Assembly: GCF_011602485.2 (NCBI RefSeq)
Contig: NZ_CP050022.2
Coordinates: 7,212,001 to 7,276,000 of the forward strand
Direction of reading: 5' to 3'
DNA from: Bradyrhizobium sp. 1(2017)
GTDB taxonomy: Bacteria > Pseudomonadota > Alphaproteobacteria > Rhizobiales > Xanthobacteraceae
Length of the DNA: 64,000 nucleotides
The notes beneath the pieces were generated by a model. The model made no database searches, was not told where the DNA came from, and was given only the letters and a program-made list of their open reading frames with translations. Position 1 is the stretch's first letter. Each line of letters opens with the position of its first letter. A program made the translations under genes and the position numbers. Shown here piece by piece: positions 19,049 through 27,298 of this stretch.

Positions 19049-19309
19049 CTAGTGGCGGGCTGCTGCCACCATGGTGGCAGCAGCCGTGATATCTTCTGCG
19101 AAGCGGGCCCCCCGCCAGGCGCGGGCCATCACGTGGTGGACAAGCGCGTCCGCAGCCTGGGTCAGCGAGCGTGCCACCACGCTTGCGAGGGCAAACCGGA
19201 GGTCGACGGCCATGAGATCGAGCGAAACGAGGCGGCCGAGTGCCTGGACGGACCACGCCTGTGCCCGCAACATCGGAATAGCCGGGCCGAAATGGGTTGG
19301 AATGATCAT
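19049..19309 (-). CDS. Small hypothetical protein
   Basis: An 86-residue alpha-helical, Ala-rich protein (MIIPTHFGPAIPMLRAQAWS...). I recognise no family. GAGG sits 8 bases before ATG 19309, which supports translation. It lies 36 bases upstream of the GST gene on the same strand and 113 bases from the divergent WYL regulator, the usual arrangement for a regulator and its target. An overlapping plus-strand frame exists but has no Shine-Dalgarno. Confidence 0.5.
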   Translation of the reverse strand: MIIPTHFGPAIPMLRAQAWSVQALGRLVSLDLMAVDLRFALASVVARSLTQAADALVHHVMARAWRGARFAEDITAAATMVAAARH

Positions 19310-19422
19310 GGACAAATCCTCTTCAGTCGATGTGTTGTCCCGGTATAGAACTCCCCTGCTGCCAACATCCTGTCAGCAGCCGCGCGCCGCCTTTTGAAAA
19401 GACCACTGACAAGAGACCCGTC

Positions 19423-20121
19423 ATGAGACGCGCCGACCGGCTGTTTCAGATCATCCAGGTGCTGAGGCGCACGCGTAAGCCACTGACGGCGGACGCGATT
19501 GCGGCCGAGCTCGAGACCTCGAAGCGCACCATCTATCGCGACATCGCAACGCTGATCGGCCAGCGCGTGCCGATCCGCGGCGAAGCGGGCATGGGCTACA
19601 TCCTGGAAAAGGGCTTTGACCTGCCACCGCTGATGCTGACGCCTGACGAGATCGAGGCGGCGGTGCTCGGCGCGCAATGGGTTGCGGGCCACGCCGACTC
19701 CACGCTGGCGCGTGCGGCCGAAGATCTGATGGCCAAGATCGCCGACACCGTCCCCGAGCGCCTGCGTCCGTTCGTGCTGGAGCCGGCGAGCCGGGCGCGG
19801 CCGAGCTGGAACAGGGAGCCGGACCGGCTGGACATGGCGCGCACGCGCACCCAGATCCACGAAGGCAGGAAGATCATGCTGCGCTATCGCGACGAGCAGG
19901 GACGGGCCAGCGAGCGCATGATCTGGCCGATCTCGGTCGGCTATCTCGAAGCCGTACGCCTGCTCGCCGCCTGGTGCGAGCTACGCAGCGATTTCCGCAG
20001 CTTCCGCACCGATCGCGTGGTCGAGGCGAGCTATCTCGACGAAAAATATCCGGAACGGCGCGACGTGCTGCGCGCAAGGTGGCGGCAGAGCCTGGTCTGG
20101 GGCCCGCCCAAGGACACGTGA
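19423..20121 (+). CDS. YafY-type HTH/WYL-domain transcriptional regulator
   Basis: A 232-residue protein with an HTH_11 domain (MRRADRLFQIIQVLRRTRKP, SKRTIYRDIATLI) and a WYL domain (RKIMLRYRDEQGRASERMIW, then PISVGYLEAVRLLAAWCELR, DFRSFRTDRV). WYL domains sense small ligands. It is divergent from the small gene and the GST, its probable targets. The stop overlaps the possible GTG start of the next gene. Confidence 0.9.
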   Translation: MRRADRLFQIIQVLRRTRKPLTADAIAAELETSKRTIYRDIATLIGQRVPIRGEAGMGYILEKGFDLPPLMLTPDEIEAAVLGAQWVAGHADSTLARAAEDLMAKIADTVPERLRPFVLEPASRARPSWNREPDRLDMARTRTQIHEGRKIMLRYRDEQGRASERMIWPISVGYLEAVRLLAAWCELRSDFRSFRTDRVVEASYLDEKYPERRDVLRARWRQSLVWGPPKDT

Positions 20122-20126
20122 CGCGG

Positions 20127-20450
20127 ATGGAACAGACCTCGCCCCTCGACCTGTCGCGATGCTGTCAGAGTTGCGGCGCCTGCTGCGGCTATTCGCAGAA
20201 CTGGCCGCGCTTCTCGATCGAGAGCGACGAAGAGCTTGCGGCGATCCCGGAGGCGCTCGTCAACGCGCGTCAATCCGGCATGCGCTGCGAGGGCGATCGC
20301 TGCTCGGCGTTGCAGGGAGAGATCGGGAAAGAGACCGCGTGCGGCATCTACGCCGTGCGGCCGGAGGTGTGCCGCACCTGCATGCCCGGCGACGCCGAAT
20401 GCGCGATGGCGCGGCGCAAGTTCGGGCTGCCGGTGATAGAGCCCGTCTAA
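20127..20450 (+). CDS. YkgJ-family cysteine cluster protein
   Basis: A 107-residue protein with cysteine groups CCQSCGACCG, CEGDRCSAL, CGIYAVRPEVCRTCMPGDAEC, the pattern of the CxxxCxxCC zinc- or iron-sulfur-binding YkgJ family. Function of the family is not settled. The start is ATG 20127; GTG 20118, which overlaps the upstream TGA, is an alternative and suggests coupling with the WYL regulator gene. Confidence 0.85.
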   Translation: MEQTSPLDLSRCCQSCGACCGYSQNWPRFSIESDEELAAIPEALVNARQSGMRCEGDRCSALQGEIGKETACGIYAVRPEVCRTCMPGDAECAMARRKFGLPVIEPV

Positions 20451-20462
20451 AGCGCGATGCGA

Positions 20463-20861
20463 CTAGGCCGGAACGGCTTCGCTGATCTCGTCGTCGAGCT
20501 CGTCCTCCAGCGGTGCCAGCACCGAGAGCGGCTTGGTCGACAGCGTGATCGGCTTGCGCCCGCCCGTCAGCGCCGGCGAGGATTTCGCCGCCCGTTCGCG
20601 CGACAACGCGTAGAGCGTCGAGCCGACGCGGCCGCCGTTCTCGATCAGATCGCGCTCGCTGCAGCTCGCGGCCACCGCGACCGCCAGCGAATGCAGATGG
20701 CTGCGGCGATAGCAAAACAACGCGAGCCTGGCGCGGGCGTCAGGGGAAACACTCTCAACCAGCCTCGGCAGGCCACTCTCGCTGGCGCGATACATCTCGC
20801 CAAGGAGCTCGTCGCGGACCGGGCAAAAATCGCTTTCAAAGGAATCGCGGCTTGAAAACAT
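20463..20861 (-). CDS. Hypothetical protein
   Basis: A 132-residue soluble protein (MFSSRDSFESDFCPVRDELL) with a possible helical core (LLGEMYRASESGLPRLVESV, RARLALFCYRRSHLHSLAVA) and an acidic tail (LAPLEDELDDEISEAVPA). No known domain is recognised. GAGGGAGAA precedes ATG 20861. It is convergent with the YkgJ gene, and a repeat element lies upstream. Confidence 0.65.
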   Translation of the reverse strand: MFSSRDSFESDFCPVRDELLGEMYRASESGLPRLVESVSPDARARLALFCYRRSHLHSLAVAVAASCSERDLIENGGRVGSTLYALSRERAAKSSPALTGGRKPITLSTKPLSVLAPLEDELDDEISEAVPA

Positions 20862-20991
20862 TGCAGTTCTCCCTCGTGTGCGGAAGATGCAGCGCAATTC
20901 TCTAATGAAAGGTTAACCACGCTGCCCGGTAGTCACCCGGGGTCCTTGCGCCCTGGCCGCGAATCGGAGGCGCCTTGATGGGGTTTTCAAG

Positions 20992-21070
20992 GGCATCCAC
21001 GGCGTCATGGCCGGGCTGGTCCCGGCCATCAACGTGGATGCCTGGGACAAGCCCGGGCATGACGATCTCG
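20992..21070. repeat. Palindromic intergenic repeat
   Basis: GGCATCCACG (20992-21001) and CGTGGATGCC (21033-21042) enclose an inner hairpin TGGCCGGG/CCCGGCCA (21008-21015, 21021-21028), followed by a related GACAAGCCCGGGCATGAC tail. This element family is abundant in Bradyrhizobium intergenic DNA. Confidence 0.65.
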
Positions 21071-21113
21071 TGCCGATGGCGATTACCTCTACCCGGAGGC
21101 CCACAGGCGACCC

Positions 21114-21515
21114 TCAGTTCGCCGCCATGAAGATGGAGAGGCCGAAGCCGGTGAGGTGATGCAGCGCCTGGTCAACGCCGATCAAGGTCCAGAACCAGGG
21201 ATGCGCCAGGTCGACGCCAAAATTGGCCGAGACGAGGCCCTTGGCGCGGTCGATCGTGATGTGGATCAAGAAGTCGATGAACGCGACGAACCAGAACCTC
21301 GGCGCCACGATCAGGATCAGCAGCAGCGCAACCGCAAGGTGAATGAGGCAATGTACCAGAAGCGGCAGCGCCCAGCCGCGCTTCTGGTCCTTGCCGTGCG
21401 CCATCCAGGCGGTCTGCAGGACGAAATCGGCGATGATGTGCTTGAAGGTGAGCAGCAGCATCCAGCCAATGAGCGCTTCAACCGGAACCGCCGATGACAT
21501 GGGTGGAAACGACAA
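21114..21515 (-). CDS. DUF3307-family membrane protein
   Basis: A 133-residue protein with about three to four hydrophobic helices. The DUF3307 pattern is clear: LTFKHIIADFVLQTAWMAHG, PLLVHCLIHLAVALLLI, DFLIHITIDRAKGL and DQALHHLTGFGLSIF with conserved His residues. Function is unknown. TTG 21515 has GAGGG 7 bases before it; ATG 21500 is the alternative but lacks a Shine-Dalgarno. Confidence 0.8.
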   Translation of the reverse strand: MSFPPMSSAVPVEALIGWMLLLTFKHIIADFVLQTAWMAHGKDQKRGWALPLLVHCLIHLAVALLLILIVAPRFWFVAFIDFLIHITIDRAKGLVSANFGVDLAHPWFWTLIGVDQALHHLTGFGLSIFMAAN

Positions 21516-21863
21516 GCTGACGCCCTCAATGACGTGGACAAGAAAAAATTGGAGCGTTCAGCGCAACTTCTTCTTGGACCGGTCAAATCGCCGGGACGTG
21601 CGATTTATGACATCTCCCGCGGCGGAATGCAGCCGGGGGAACCGGAAAATCGCCAAGTGTGGCTAACTGGTGATAGGATGACCAATCGCCGCGGTGGCGC
21701 GGGGTAAGGTTACCCCCGGCTCGAAATTTGCATTCCGCGGCCTTGGCGCTATCATTGACGGCAGAGAATTTCGTTCTTTTTTCAGACGTTTACGAATTAC
21801 AGGGCGCCCGCTGCGCTTCCCATGCCGGCCGCCGCCACCAAAGAATAAGGCCGGAGTGCTGCC
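21516..21863. other. Gene-free stretch, candidate operator only
   Basis: No convincing gene. It serves as the divergent promoter region for the DUF3307 and TAXI genes. GGGGTAA-GG-TTACCCC (21701-21716) is a perfect palindrome and a possible operator. No strong promoter boxes are recognised. Confidence 0.4.
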
Positions 21864-23309
21864 ATGAGTGCTGAAGGCCCAACCGCGTCACTGGCCGAGC
21901 CACCGCCGCGACGCCCCAAGGTGATCAAGACCAATCAGCAGCAGGTCTTCCTCTACGTCGTGCTGACCCTGCTGCTGTCGCTTGCCACGGTCTGGGTCGG
22001 CCGCACGCTGGTGCACAATTCCGAAACGCTGACCTTTGCCGTCGGCGGGCCCAACAGCGACGAGGCGCTGTTGGCGGCCAAATTCGCAGCTCTCCTGAAG
22101 AACAACGCCTCGCGCTTCCGGATCAAGATCGTCAACCACGCGGACAACGCCAAGGCGGTCGCACAGTTCGACCGCAAGCAGGCCGACCTCGCGGTGCTGC
22201 GCACGGACGCCAAGGTGCCGCTGCGGGCGCGCGCCCTCGCGATCCTCGAGCACGATCTCGTGCTGCTGCTCGGTCCCGGCAACAAGAAGATCAAGTCGCT
22301 CGCCGAGCTGAAGAAGAAGAAAGTCGCGGTGATCGCCGAGAACGAAACCTCGCTCGCCTTCGTCCGCAGCATCCTCGACGTCGCCGACGGCCCCGATGCC
22401 GCGAAGATCCAGTTGGCGCCGCAGGGCGCAACGCTCGACAAGCTGTTTGCTCCGGCCAACGGCTTCAGCGCGGTGATCGCCATTGTCCATGCCTCCAAGG
22501 CGGTGCGAGACAAGTCCTATGAGCAAGTCGCCAAGCGCGGAGGCTTCACGCTGAACGCGATCGACGAGGCCAAGACGCTGGCACGCAAATTCCCTGGCAT
22601 TTCCGACGAGACGCTGACAGCGGGCACGGTGTCGACATCCCCGCAGATTCCCGACGACGATCTCGACACGATCGGGCTCGAATGGCTGCTGGTCGCGCAA
22701 TCCAGGATGTCCCCGAGCACGGCAGGCGAGCTCGCACGCATCGTCTACGAGAACAAATCCGCGCTCGGTCTCGACAACGGCTTCGCCACCAGGATCGAGC
22801 CGGCCTCGGTCGAGAAGGATGCCTTCGTAATCGCGCATCGGGGCGCGGCCGACTACATCAACGACGACACCAAGTCGTTCATCGATAAATACAGCGACTT
22901 GATGTATCTGGGCGTCGCCGCGCTCAGCATCATCGGCTCGATCTTCGCCGCCATCTACGCCAAGATCACGCGGATCGCGCCGGAGAAGGCCAGCGAGCTC
23001 TCCACCGCCATCCTCGACATCGGCGAGCGGATCGAGCACGCCCATTCGCTGGATCAGCTCGAATGCCTCCAGGACGAGCTGGAGGGCATTTTGCGCGGAG
23101 CCGTCATCGGCCTCAGAGACGGGACGATCAGCACCGACGGGCTCGACACCTTCAAGCTCGGCTACGAATTCGTGCGCGACGAGATCGGCATGCGCCGCGA
23201 CTATCTGAAACGTCATGCCAGCGAGACCGATAAGGCCGCGCGCGATGCCGGCCCGCCCCAGCACGACGACAGCAACGTCGTCGTGGTCAAGACCGCGCAG
23301 AGCGCCTGA
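21864..23309 (+). CDS. Membrane-anchored TAXI-family solute-binding protein
   Basis: A 481-residue protein: cytoplasmic Pro-rich start, membrane segment VFLYVVLTLLLSLATVWVG (about 29-47), a TAXI-type periplasmic binding fold (TLTFAVGGPNSDEALLAAKF, then LVLLLGPGNKKIKSLAELKK), a second membrane segment (LMYLGVAALSIIGSIFAAIY, about 352-371) and a cytoplasmic helical C-terminus. Usual TAXI proteins are secreted and work with a fused TRAP permease; none is nearby, and two membrane anchors suggest a sensing or scaffolding role instead. That role is inferred. Confidence 0.8.
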   Translation: MSAEGPTASLAEPPPRRPKVIKTNQQQVFLYVVLTLLLSLATVWVGRTLVHNSETLTFAVGGPNSDEALLAAKFAALLKNNASRFRIKIVNHADNAKAVAQFDRKQADLAVLRTDAKVPLRARALAILEHDLVLLLGPGNKKIKSLAELKKKKVAVIAENETSLAFVRSILDVADGPDAAKIQLAPQGATLDKLFAPANGFSAVIAIVHASKAVRDKSYEQVAKRGGFTLNAIDEAKTLARKFPGISDETLTAGTVSTSPQIPDDDLDTIGLEWLLVAQSRMSPSTAGELARIVYENKSALGLDNGFATRIEPASVEKDAFVIAHRGAADYINDDTKSFIDKYSDLMYLGVAALSIIGSIFAAIYAKITRIAPEKASELSTAILDIGERIEHAHSLDQLECLQDELEGILRGAVIGLRDGTISTDGLDTFKLGYEFVRDEIGMRRDYLKRHASETDKAARDAGPPQHDDSNVVVVKTAQSA

Positions 23310-23435
23310 TCCACCGGATCGGTGCCCTCAGGTCACGGATTGGCCGACATCCCCACGACAGGCTGAAGGCCGGAACCCAGGAACCGTCCCCATCCCACAA
23401 CCGTTGCCTCCCGGATTGCAACCGGAGAACGCAGG

Positions 23436-23654
23436 ATGCGTACACTCCTCATCATCTTCCTGCTGGGAATGCTGGCGGCTGTTGGCTATTTCGGCTATTC
23501 CGCCATGGCGGTCGAAGGCGAGCCGATCCCGACGGAAGGCTATTGGGCCCTCGCGCTGGGGGCGGGATTTTCCATCGTCGTCGGCATTGGCCTGATGGTG
23601 CTGCTGTTCTTCAGCAGCCGCCGGGGCTACGACGAGCCCCCGCATTTCAGGTAG
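23436..23654 (+). CDS. Small two-helix membrane protein
   Basis: A 72-residue protein with two hydrophobic segments (LLIIFLLGMLAAVGYFGYSA and LALGAGFSIVVGIGLMVLLF) and a charged, short C-terminus (SSRRGYDEPPHFR). GGAG lies upstream of the ATG. No family is recognised. It follows the TAXI gene by 126 bases and may be co-transcribed. Confidence 0.65.
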   Translation: MRTLLIIFLLGMLAAVGYFGYSAMAVEGEPIPTEGYWALALGAGFSIVVGIGLMVLLFFSSRRGYDEPPHFR

Positions 23655-23903
23655 GGCCCGAGCGGCGGGACCATCCGCCGGCCGCTGCAGACGCGCCGAC
23701 CAGGCTGCCGGCGCCCGTCGTTGACGGCTTGGGCCCATGCAGGCACTTTGGCGCCGACGTCCCAGCCGGGACCGCAGGAGCCAGAACCGAGCCGCCCTCC
23801 CGCATGCCCACGCCGCTGATCTCTGCTCTGGCCCGGTTTGCGACTGCCACGGCCGGCCGCAACGAAGCAAAACGCCGCGCGCTCGAAAACAATGGAGACA
23901 AGA

Positions 23904-24689
23904 ATGTCGGAGACGGCCGACGCAGCATCCAGCCCCGTGCTCGAAATCAATGGCGCGTGCGCCACCATCCGCCTCAACCGGCCAAAGCATCTCAACCGGC
24001 TCCAGGCGGAGGATCTCGGCGAGCTAGTCAAGCTGTTCGACCGGGTCGAGAGCGATCCGGCCATTCGCGTGCTGGTGCTGACCGGCACCGGGCGCGCCTT
24101 TTCCGCGGGCTATGATCTGAATTCGGTGGCAGAGCGCGCCGTCAGCGCCCATGAGCAGCAGAGCGCGGGCTCTGCGTTCGAGGTGGTCGTCAACCGGCTC
24201 GAGGATCTCGGCGTTCCCACGATCTGCCGGCTCAACGGCGGGGTCTATGGCGGCTCGACCGACCTGGCGCTGGCCTGCGATTTCCGCATCGGCGTCGACA
24301 CCGCCGAGATGTTCATGCCGGCGGCGCGGCTCGGGCTGCATTATTACACGAGCGGCATCAAGCGCTACGTAACCCGGCTCGGTCTCGACAATGCGAAGAA
24401 GCTATTCCTGACCGCCTCGAGGATCAGCGCGCCGGAGATGCTGCGCATCGGCTACCTCACCGCGATGGTGCCGGAAGAGACTCTCGATGAAGAAGTTGGC
24501 AAGCTCGCCAATATTCTCGCCGGCAACGCCCCGCTGGCGATGCGCGGCATGAAGCGCGCGATCAACGAATTCGCCCGCGGCGAGCTCGACGCAGGAGCGG
24601 CCGACCAGCGCCACCGCGACAGCATGCGCGGCGACGAGATCAAGGAAGGCATCAAGGCGTTTTCGGAGAAACGCCCGCCGCGGTATTGA
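23904..24689 (+). CDS. Crotonase-superfamily protein lacking the hydratase glutamates
   Basis: A 261-residue crotonase (enoyl-CoA hydratase/isomerase fold): LNRPKHLNRLQAEDL, AFSAGYDL and LNGGVYGGSTDLALACDFRI form the oxyanion hole. The two hydratase glutamates are replaced (Asp120 in GGSTDLA, Ala140 in MPAARLG), so it is probably not a simple enoyl-CoA hydratase; isomerase, hydrolase or dehalogenase chemistry is possible. The start is ATG 23904 after GGAG. It stands alone between unrelated genes. Confidence 0.82.
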   Translation: MSETADAASSPVLEINGACATIRLNRPKHLNRLQAEDLGELVKLFDRVESDPAIRVLVLTGTGRAFSAGYDLNSVAERAVSAHEQQSAGSAFEVVVNRLEDLGVPTICRLNGGVYGGSTDLALACDFRIGVDTAEMFMPAARLGLHYYTSGIKRYVTRLGLDNAKKLFLTASRISAPEMLRIGYLTAMVPEETLDEEVGKLANILAGNAPLAMRGMKRAINEFARGELDAGAADQRHRDSMRGDEIKEGIKAFSEKRPPRY

Positions 24690-24692
24690 GGG

Positions 24693-25127
24693 CTACCCGC
24701 GCTTTGACCGCATCGCGCGCACCTGCGTGAGCTCTGGGTCGCGCGCCAGCGCCTGATAGCGCTTGCTGTCGACGGCGTAGATCGCGATGCGGCCTTCGCT
24801 GTTGGCATGCACACCCCAGCCGAAGCGTTTGCCGAGGCTTGAGGCACGCATGCAGGCCTGCCCACGCGAGAAGAACGCCGCGCGGGCGGCGCTCTTCTCC
24901 GCCTTAGTCGCCTTGACATCGAGTTGGCGCCCCGGTGCTGAGGTCGCGAAGATCACATCGTCGGATGTATATTCGTAAGGAGCCTTCACGATCATCGTAT
25001 ATTGCAAGCCGGCCACCGTCGGCTGTCCTGCACGCGGCGGCGGCTCCTCGCCGGAGCGCGCCGGACAATCTTCGGCAACCCGGATGAACATGTTGAAACA
25101 GTTGGTCGTATGGATCGGCTTGTTCAT
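24693..25127 (-). CDS. DUF6157-family protein
   Basis: A 144-residue protein starting MNKPIHTTNCFNMFIRVAED, the distinctive DUF6157 N-terminus, followed by YTMIVKAPYEYTSDDVIFAT and GWGVHANSEGRIAIYAVDSK. Function is unknown. The ATG at 25127 fits the family; the longer frame adds 20 residues. It ends three bases after the convergent crotonase stop. A GST gene lies 16 bases upstream on the same strand, so the two are likely one operon. Confidence 0.75.
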   Translation of the reverse strand: MNKPIHTTNCFNMFIRVAEDCPARSGEEPPPRAGQPTVAGLQYTMIVKAPYEYTSDDVIFATSAPGRQLDVKATKAEKSAARAAFFSRGQACMRASSLGKRFGWGVHANSEGRIAIYAVDSKRYQALARDPELTQVRAMRSKRG

Positions 25128-25143
25128 ATGAGATCCGGCCTCT

Positions 25144-25788
25144 TCATATTCCCGCGACCACAGCATGCTGCGCGGCCATGTCGTCATCCGCCGCGTTGAT
25201 GCGCTGGAACGCGGGCCGCGAGGTCATGCGCTCGGCATAGCGGACGAAGACGTCCTTTTTCAGAACGATTCCGAACATCATGGTCCAGCTGAACGCGACG
25301 CCCCACAGCACGTCTGCCGCGGTCATGCGCTCGCCGAGCAGATACGGCCCCTTCGACAGCTGCGCCTCGAGCGCGCCCAGCATGGTGTCGTAATCGGCAT
25401 AGGGCGATTGCGTGATCGGCGCCGGCTCGCGCTGCATGAACTTGTCGATCAGGGCCGGCTCGAACGACGAGCCATAATAGGCGATCCAGCGCAGATAGGG
25501 TCCGCGCAGCGGATCGTTCAGCGCGGGCGTCAGCCCCGCCTGCGGGAAGAGATCGGCGAGATAGATGGTGATCGCGACCTGCTCGGTCACCAGCGCCCCG
25601 CCGTGGCGGACGGCCGGCACCTTGCCGAGCGGATTGATGGCGAGATAGGCGGGCTGGCGCTGCTCGCCGGCCTTCATGTTGAGGATATGGAGATCGTAAG
25701 GCGCGCCCAGTTCCTCAAGCAGCACCCGCGTGCCGGTGGCTCGGCTTTGCGGCGAATAATACAGCGTAAGGCGGTTCGGATCGGTCAT
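25144..25788 (-). CDS. Glutathione S-transferase family protein
   Basis: A 214-residue GST: LTLYYSPQSRATGTRVLLEE with the early Ser that can activate glutathione, NPLGKVPAVRHGGALVTEQV (cis-Pro and Glu contacts), and a helical C-terminal domain with GERMTAADVLWG, the N-capping-box motif. It probably detoxifies electrophiles in the cytoplasm. ATG 25788 was chosen over the 25803 start for family length. It is divergent from a WYL regulator across a perfect 13-bp inverted repeat and probably regulated by it. Confidence 0.88.
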   Translation of the reverse strand: MTDPNRLTLYYSPQSRATGTRVLLEELGAPYDLHILNMKAGEQRQPAYLAINPLGKVPAVRHGGALVTEQVAITIYLADLFPQAGLTPALNDPLRGPYLRWIAYYGSSFEPALIDKFMQREPAPITQSPYADYDTMLGALEAQLSKGPYLLGERMTAADVLWGVAFSWTMMFGIVLKKDVFVRYAERMTSRPAFQRINAADDDMAAQHAVVAGI

Positions 25789-25835
25789 GGCGGCGGCTCC
25801 CATCTGGCCCTTGGCGATGGCGCAGCTTGTAGCGG

Positions 25836-25866
25836 ATCATACCTGACATCCTGTGTCAGGTATGAT
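25836..25866. promoter_or_regulatory. Perfect inverted repeat, probable WYL-regulator operator
   Basis: ATCATACCTGACA (25836-25848) and TGTCAGGTATGAT (25854-25866) are perfect 13-bp inverted arms with a 5-bp spacer. They sit midway between the divergent GST and YafY-type regulator starts. Confidence 0.75.
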
Positions 25867-25876
25867 CTAAGGAATC

Positions 25877-26857
25877 ATGCGCGCGAGCCGGATGCTGTCG
25901 ATCCTCACCACCCTCCAGGCGCGGGGGCAGGTCACCGCGCCCGAGCTTGCAGAGGCCTGCGAGGTCTCGGTGCGCACGATCTATCGCGACATCGATGCGC
26001 TCGCGGCGTCGGGCGTGCCCGTCTATGCCGACCGCGGCGCGGAGGGCGGCTATCGCCTGCTCGATGGCTATCGCGTGCGGCTGAATGGGCTGTCGCAGAG
26101 CGAAGCGGGCGCACTGTTCCTGGCGGGATTGCCGGGCCCGGCCGCGGCGCTCGGGCTCGACGCCGCGATGATCGCCGCGCAGAACAAGCTGATGGCGGCG
26201 TTGCCTGCGAATCTGCGCGAGGACGCCGGACGGATGCAGGAACGCTTTCACCTGGACGCACCGGGCTGGTTCGGCGAGGCTGAAGACCCGAAGCATCTGC
26301 GCACCATCGCCGGCGCGGCGCTGCGCGGAACGCTGATCAGGATCCGCTACCAGAGCTGGCGCGCGGAGAAGCAGCGCCGCGTCGCACCGCTCGGCCTCGT
26401 GCTGAAGGGCGGCAGCTGGTATCTCGCCGGGCAGGTCGACGGCAGCGTGCGCACCTATCGCGTCGCGCGCGTGCTCGACTGCACCGCGCTCGACGGTCGC
26501 TTCGACCGACCCGCCGATTTCGATCTCGCCGCCTATTGGCAGGCTGCGACGTTGCGCCTCGAGGCCGAGATGCATCCCAATGTCGCGGTCGTCCGTCTGT
26601 CGCCGTTCGGCGTCAAGCTGCTCGACGCGCTGAGTCAGCCTTACGTCAAGGCGCGCACGCAGCTTGAAGAGACCGCCGATGCCGATGGCTGGCGCATCGC
26701 CAGAGTGCCGGTCGGCAAGACCTCATGGCATGCGGCGTCCGAATTGTTGCGGCTCGGTCCCGAGGCCGAAGTGCTGGAGCCCACCGATCTCCGCGACAAG
26801 ATGGCCGAGCTGGCGCAGGCCATGGCGGCGCGCTATCGCGCGTCGCGGAAAACCTGA
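25877..26857 (+). CDS. YafY-type HTH/WYL-domain transcriptional regulator
   Basis: A 326-residue regulator: HTH_11 (MRASRMLSILTTLQARGQVT, SVRTIYRDIDAL), a middle helical region, a WYL domain (TLIRIRYQSWRAEKQRRVAP, GGSWYLAGQVDGSVRTYRVA) and a C-terminal extension. It is longer than the WYL gene at 19423 and represents the WCX-extended type. The ATG lies only 11 bases after the inverted repeat, so autorepression is likely. The divergent GST/DUF6157 unit is the probable target. Confidence 0.9.
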   Translation: MRASRMLSILTTLQARGQVTAPELAEACEVSVRTIYRDIDALAASGVPVYADRGAEGGYRLLDGYRVRLNGLSQSEAGALFLAGLPGPAAALGLDAAMIAAQNKLMAALPANLREDAGRMQERFHLDAPGWFGEAEDPKHLRTIAGAALRGTLIRIRYQSWRAEKQRRVAPLGLVLKGGSWYLAGQVDGSVRTYRVARVLDCTALDGRFDRPADFDLAAYWQAATLRLEAEMHPNVAVVRLSPFGVKLLDALSQPYVKARTQLEETADADGWRIARVPVGKTSWHAASELLRLGPEAEVLEPTDLRDKMAELAQAMAARYRASRKT

Positions 26858-26993
26858 TCGCGGCGTACATCGCCGCAGCCGACGAAACATTTCTGAAACA
26901 CGATTCTTGCCGCAGGCCGTGAACGCATTCGCGTTTCAGCCCGACCGAGGATGCAGGGACACAACAATGGCCCTGCGCCAAATGGAGAATGAA

Positions 26994-27242
26994 ATGTTTC
27001 GTAAGCTTGCACTTGGTCTGATCGCCGCCGGTTCGCTCGGCGTTGCCGCCCTCGCGCCCACCGCGGCTTCGGCCGGCGGCTTCCATCACCACTACGGTCA
27101 TAACCACTGGGGTCCCGGCTGGGGCTTTGGCGGCATCTACCTCAACACCGGCGTCAGCAACTGCTACCAGGAGCGCCTCGTCCGCACCCGACACGGCATG
27201 CGCGTCCGCGTCGTCAATGTCTGCGCCTACGGCATCTACTGA
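26994..27242 (+). CDS. Small exported His-rich protein
   Basis: An 82-residue protein with signal peptide MFRKLALGLIAAGSLGVAAL (cleavage likely after AASA), a His/Gly/Trp-rich segment GGFHHHYGHNHWGPGWGFGG and a short C-terminal domain with two cysteines (NCYQERL, VNVCAYGIY) that may form a disulfide. ATG 26994 is preceded by GGAG. Function is unknown; the His cluster could bind metal, which is inference. It is followed by a terminator. Confidence 0.7.
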   Translation: MFRKLALGLIAAGSLGVAALAPTAASAGGFHHHYGHNHWGPGWGFGGIYLNTGVSNCYQERLVRTRHGMRVRVVNVCAYGIY

Positions 27243-27263
27243 TATCTCCCCTTCACGACAAAG

Positions 27264-27290
27264 CTCCGGTCGCATCGCGGCCGGAGTTTT
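27264..27290 (+). terminator. Rho-independent terminator
   Basis: CTCCGGTCGC (27264-27273) pairs with GCGGCCGGAG (27277-27286), with one T-G pair, then TTTT. It ends the small exported-protein gene and faces a convergent desaturase gene. Confidence 0.8.
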
Positions 27291-27298
27291 GCGTTGGG

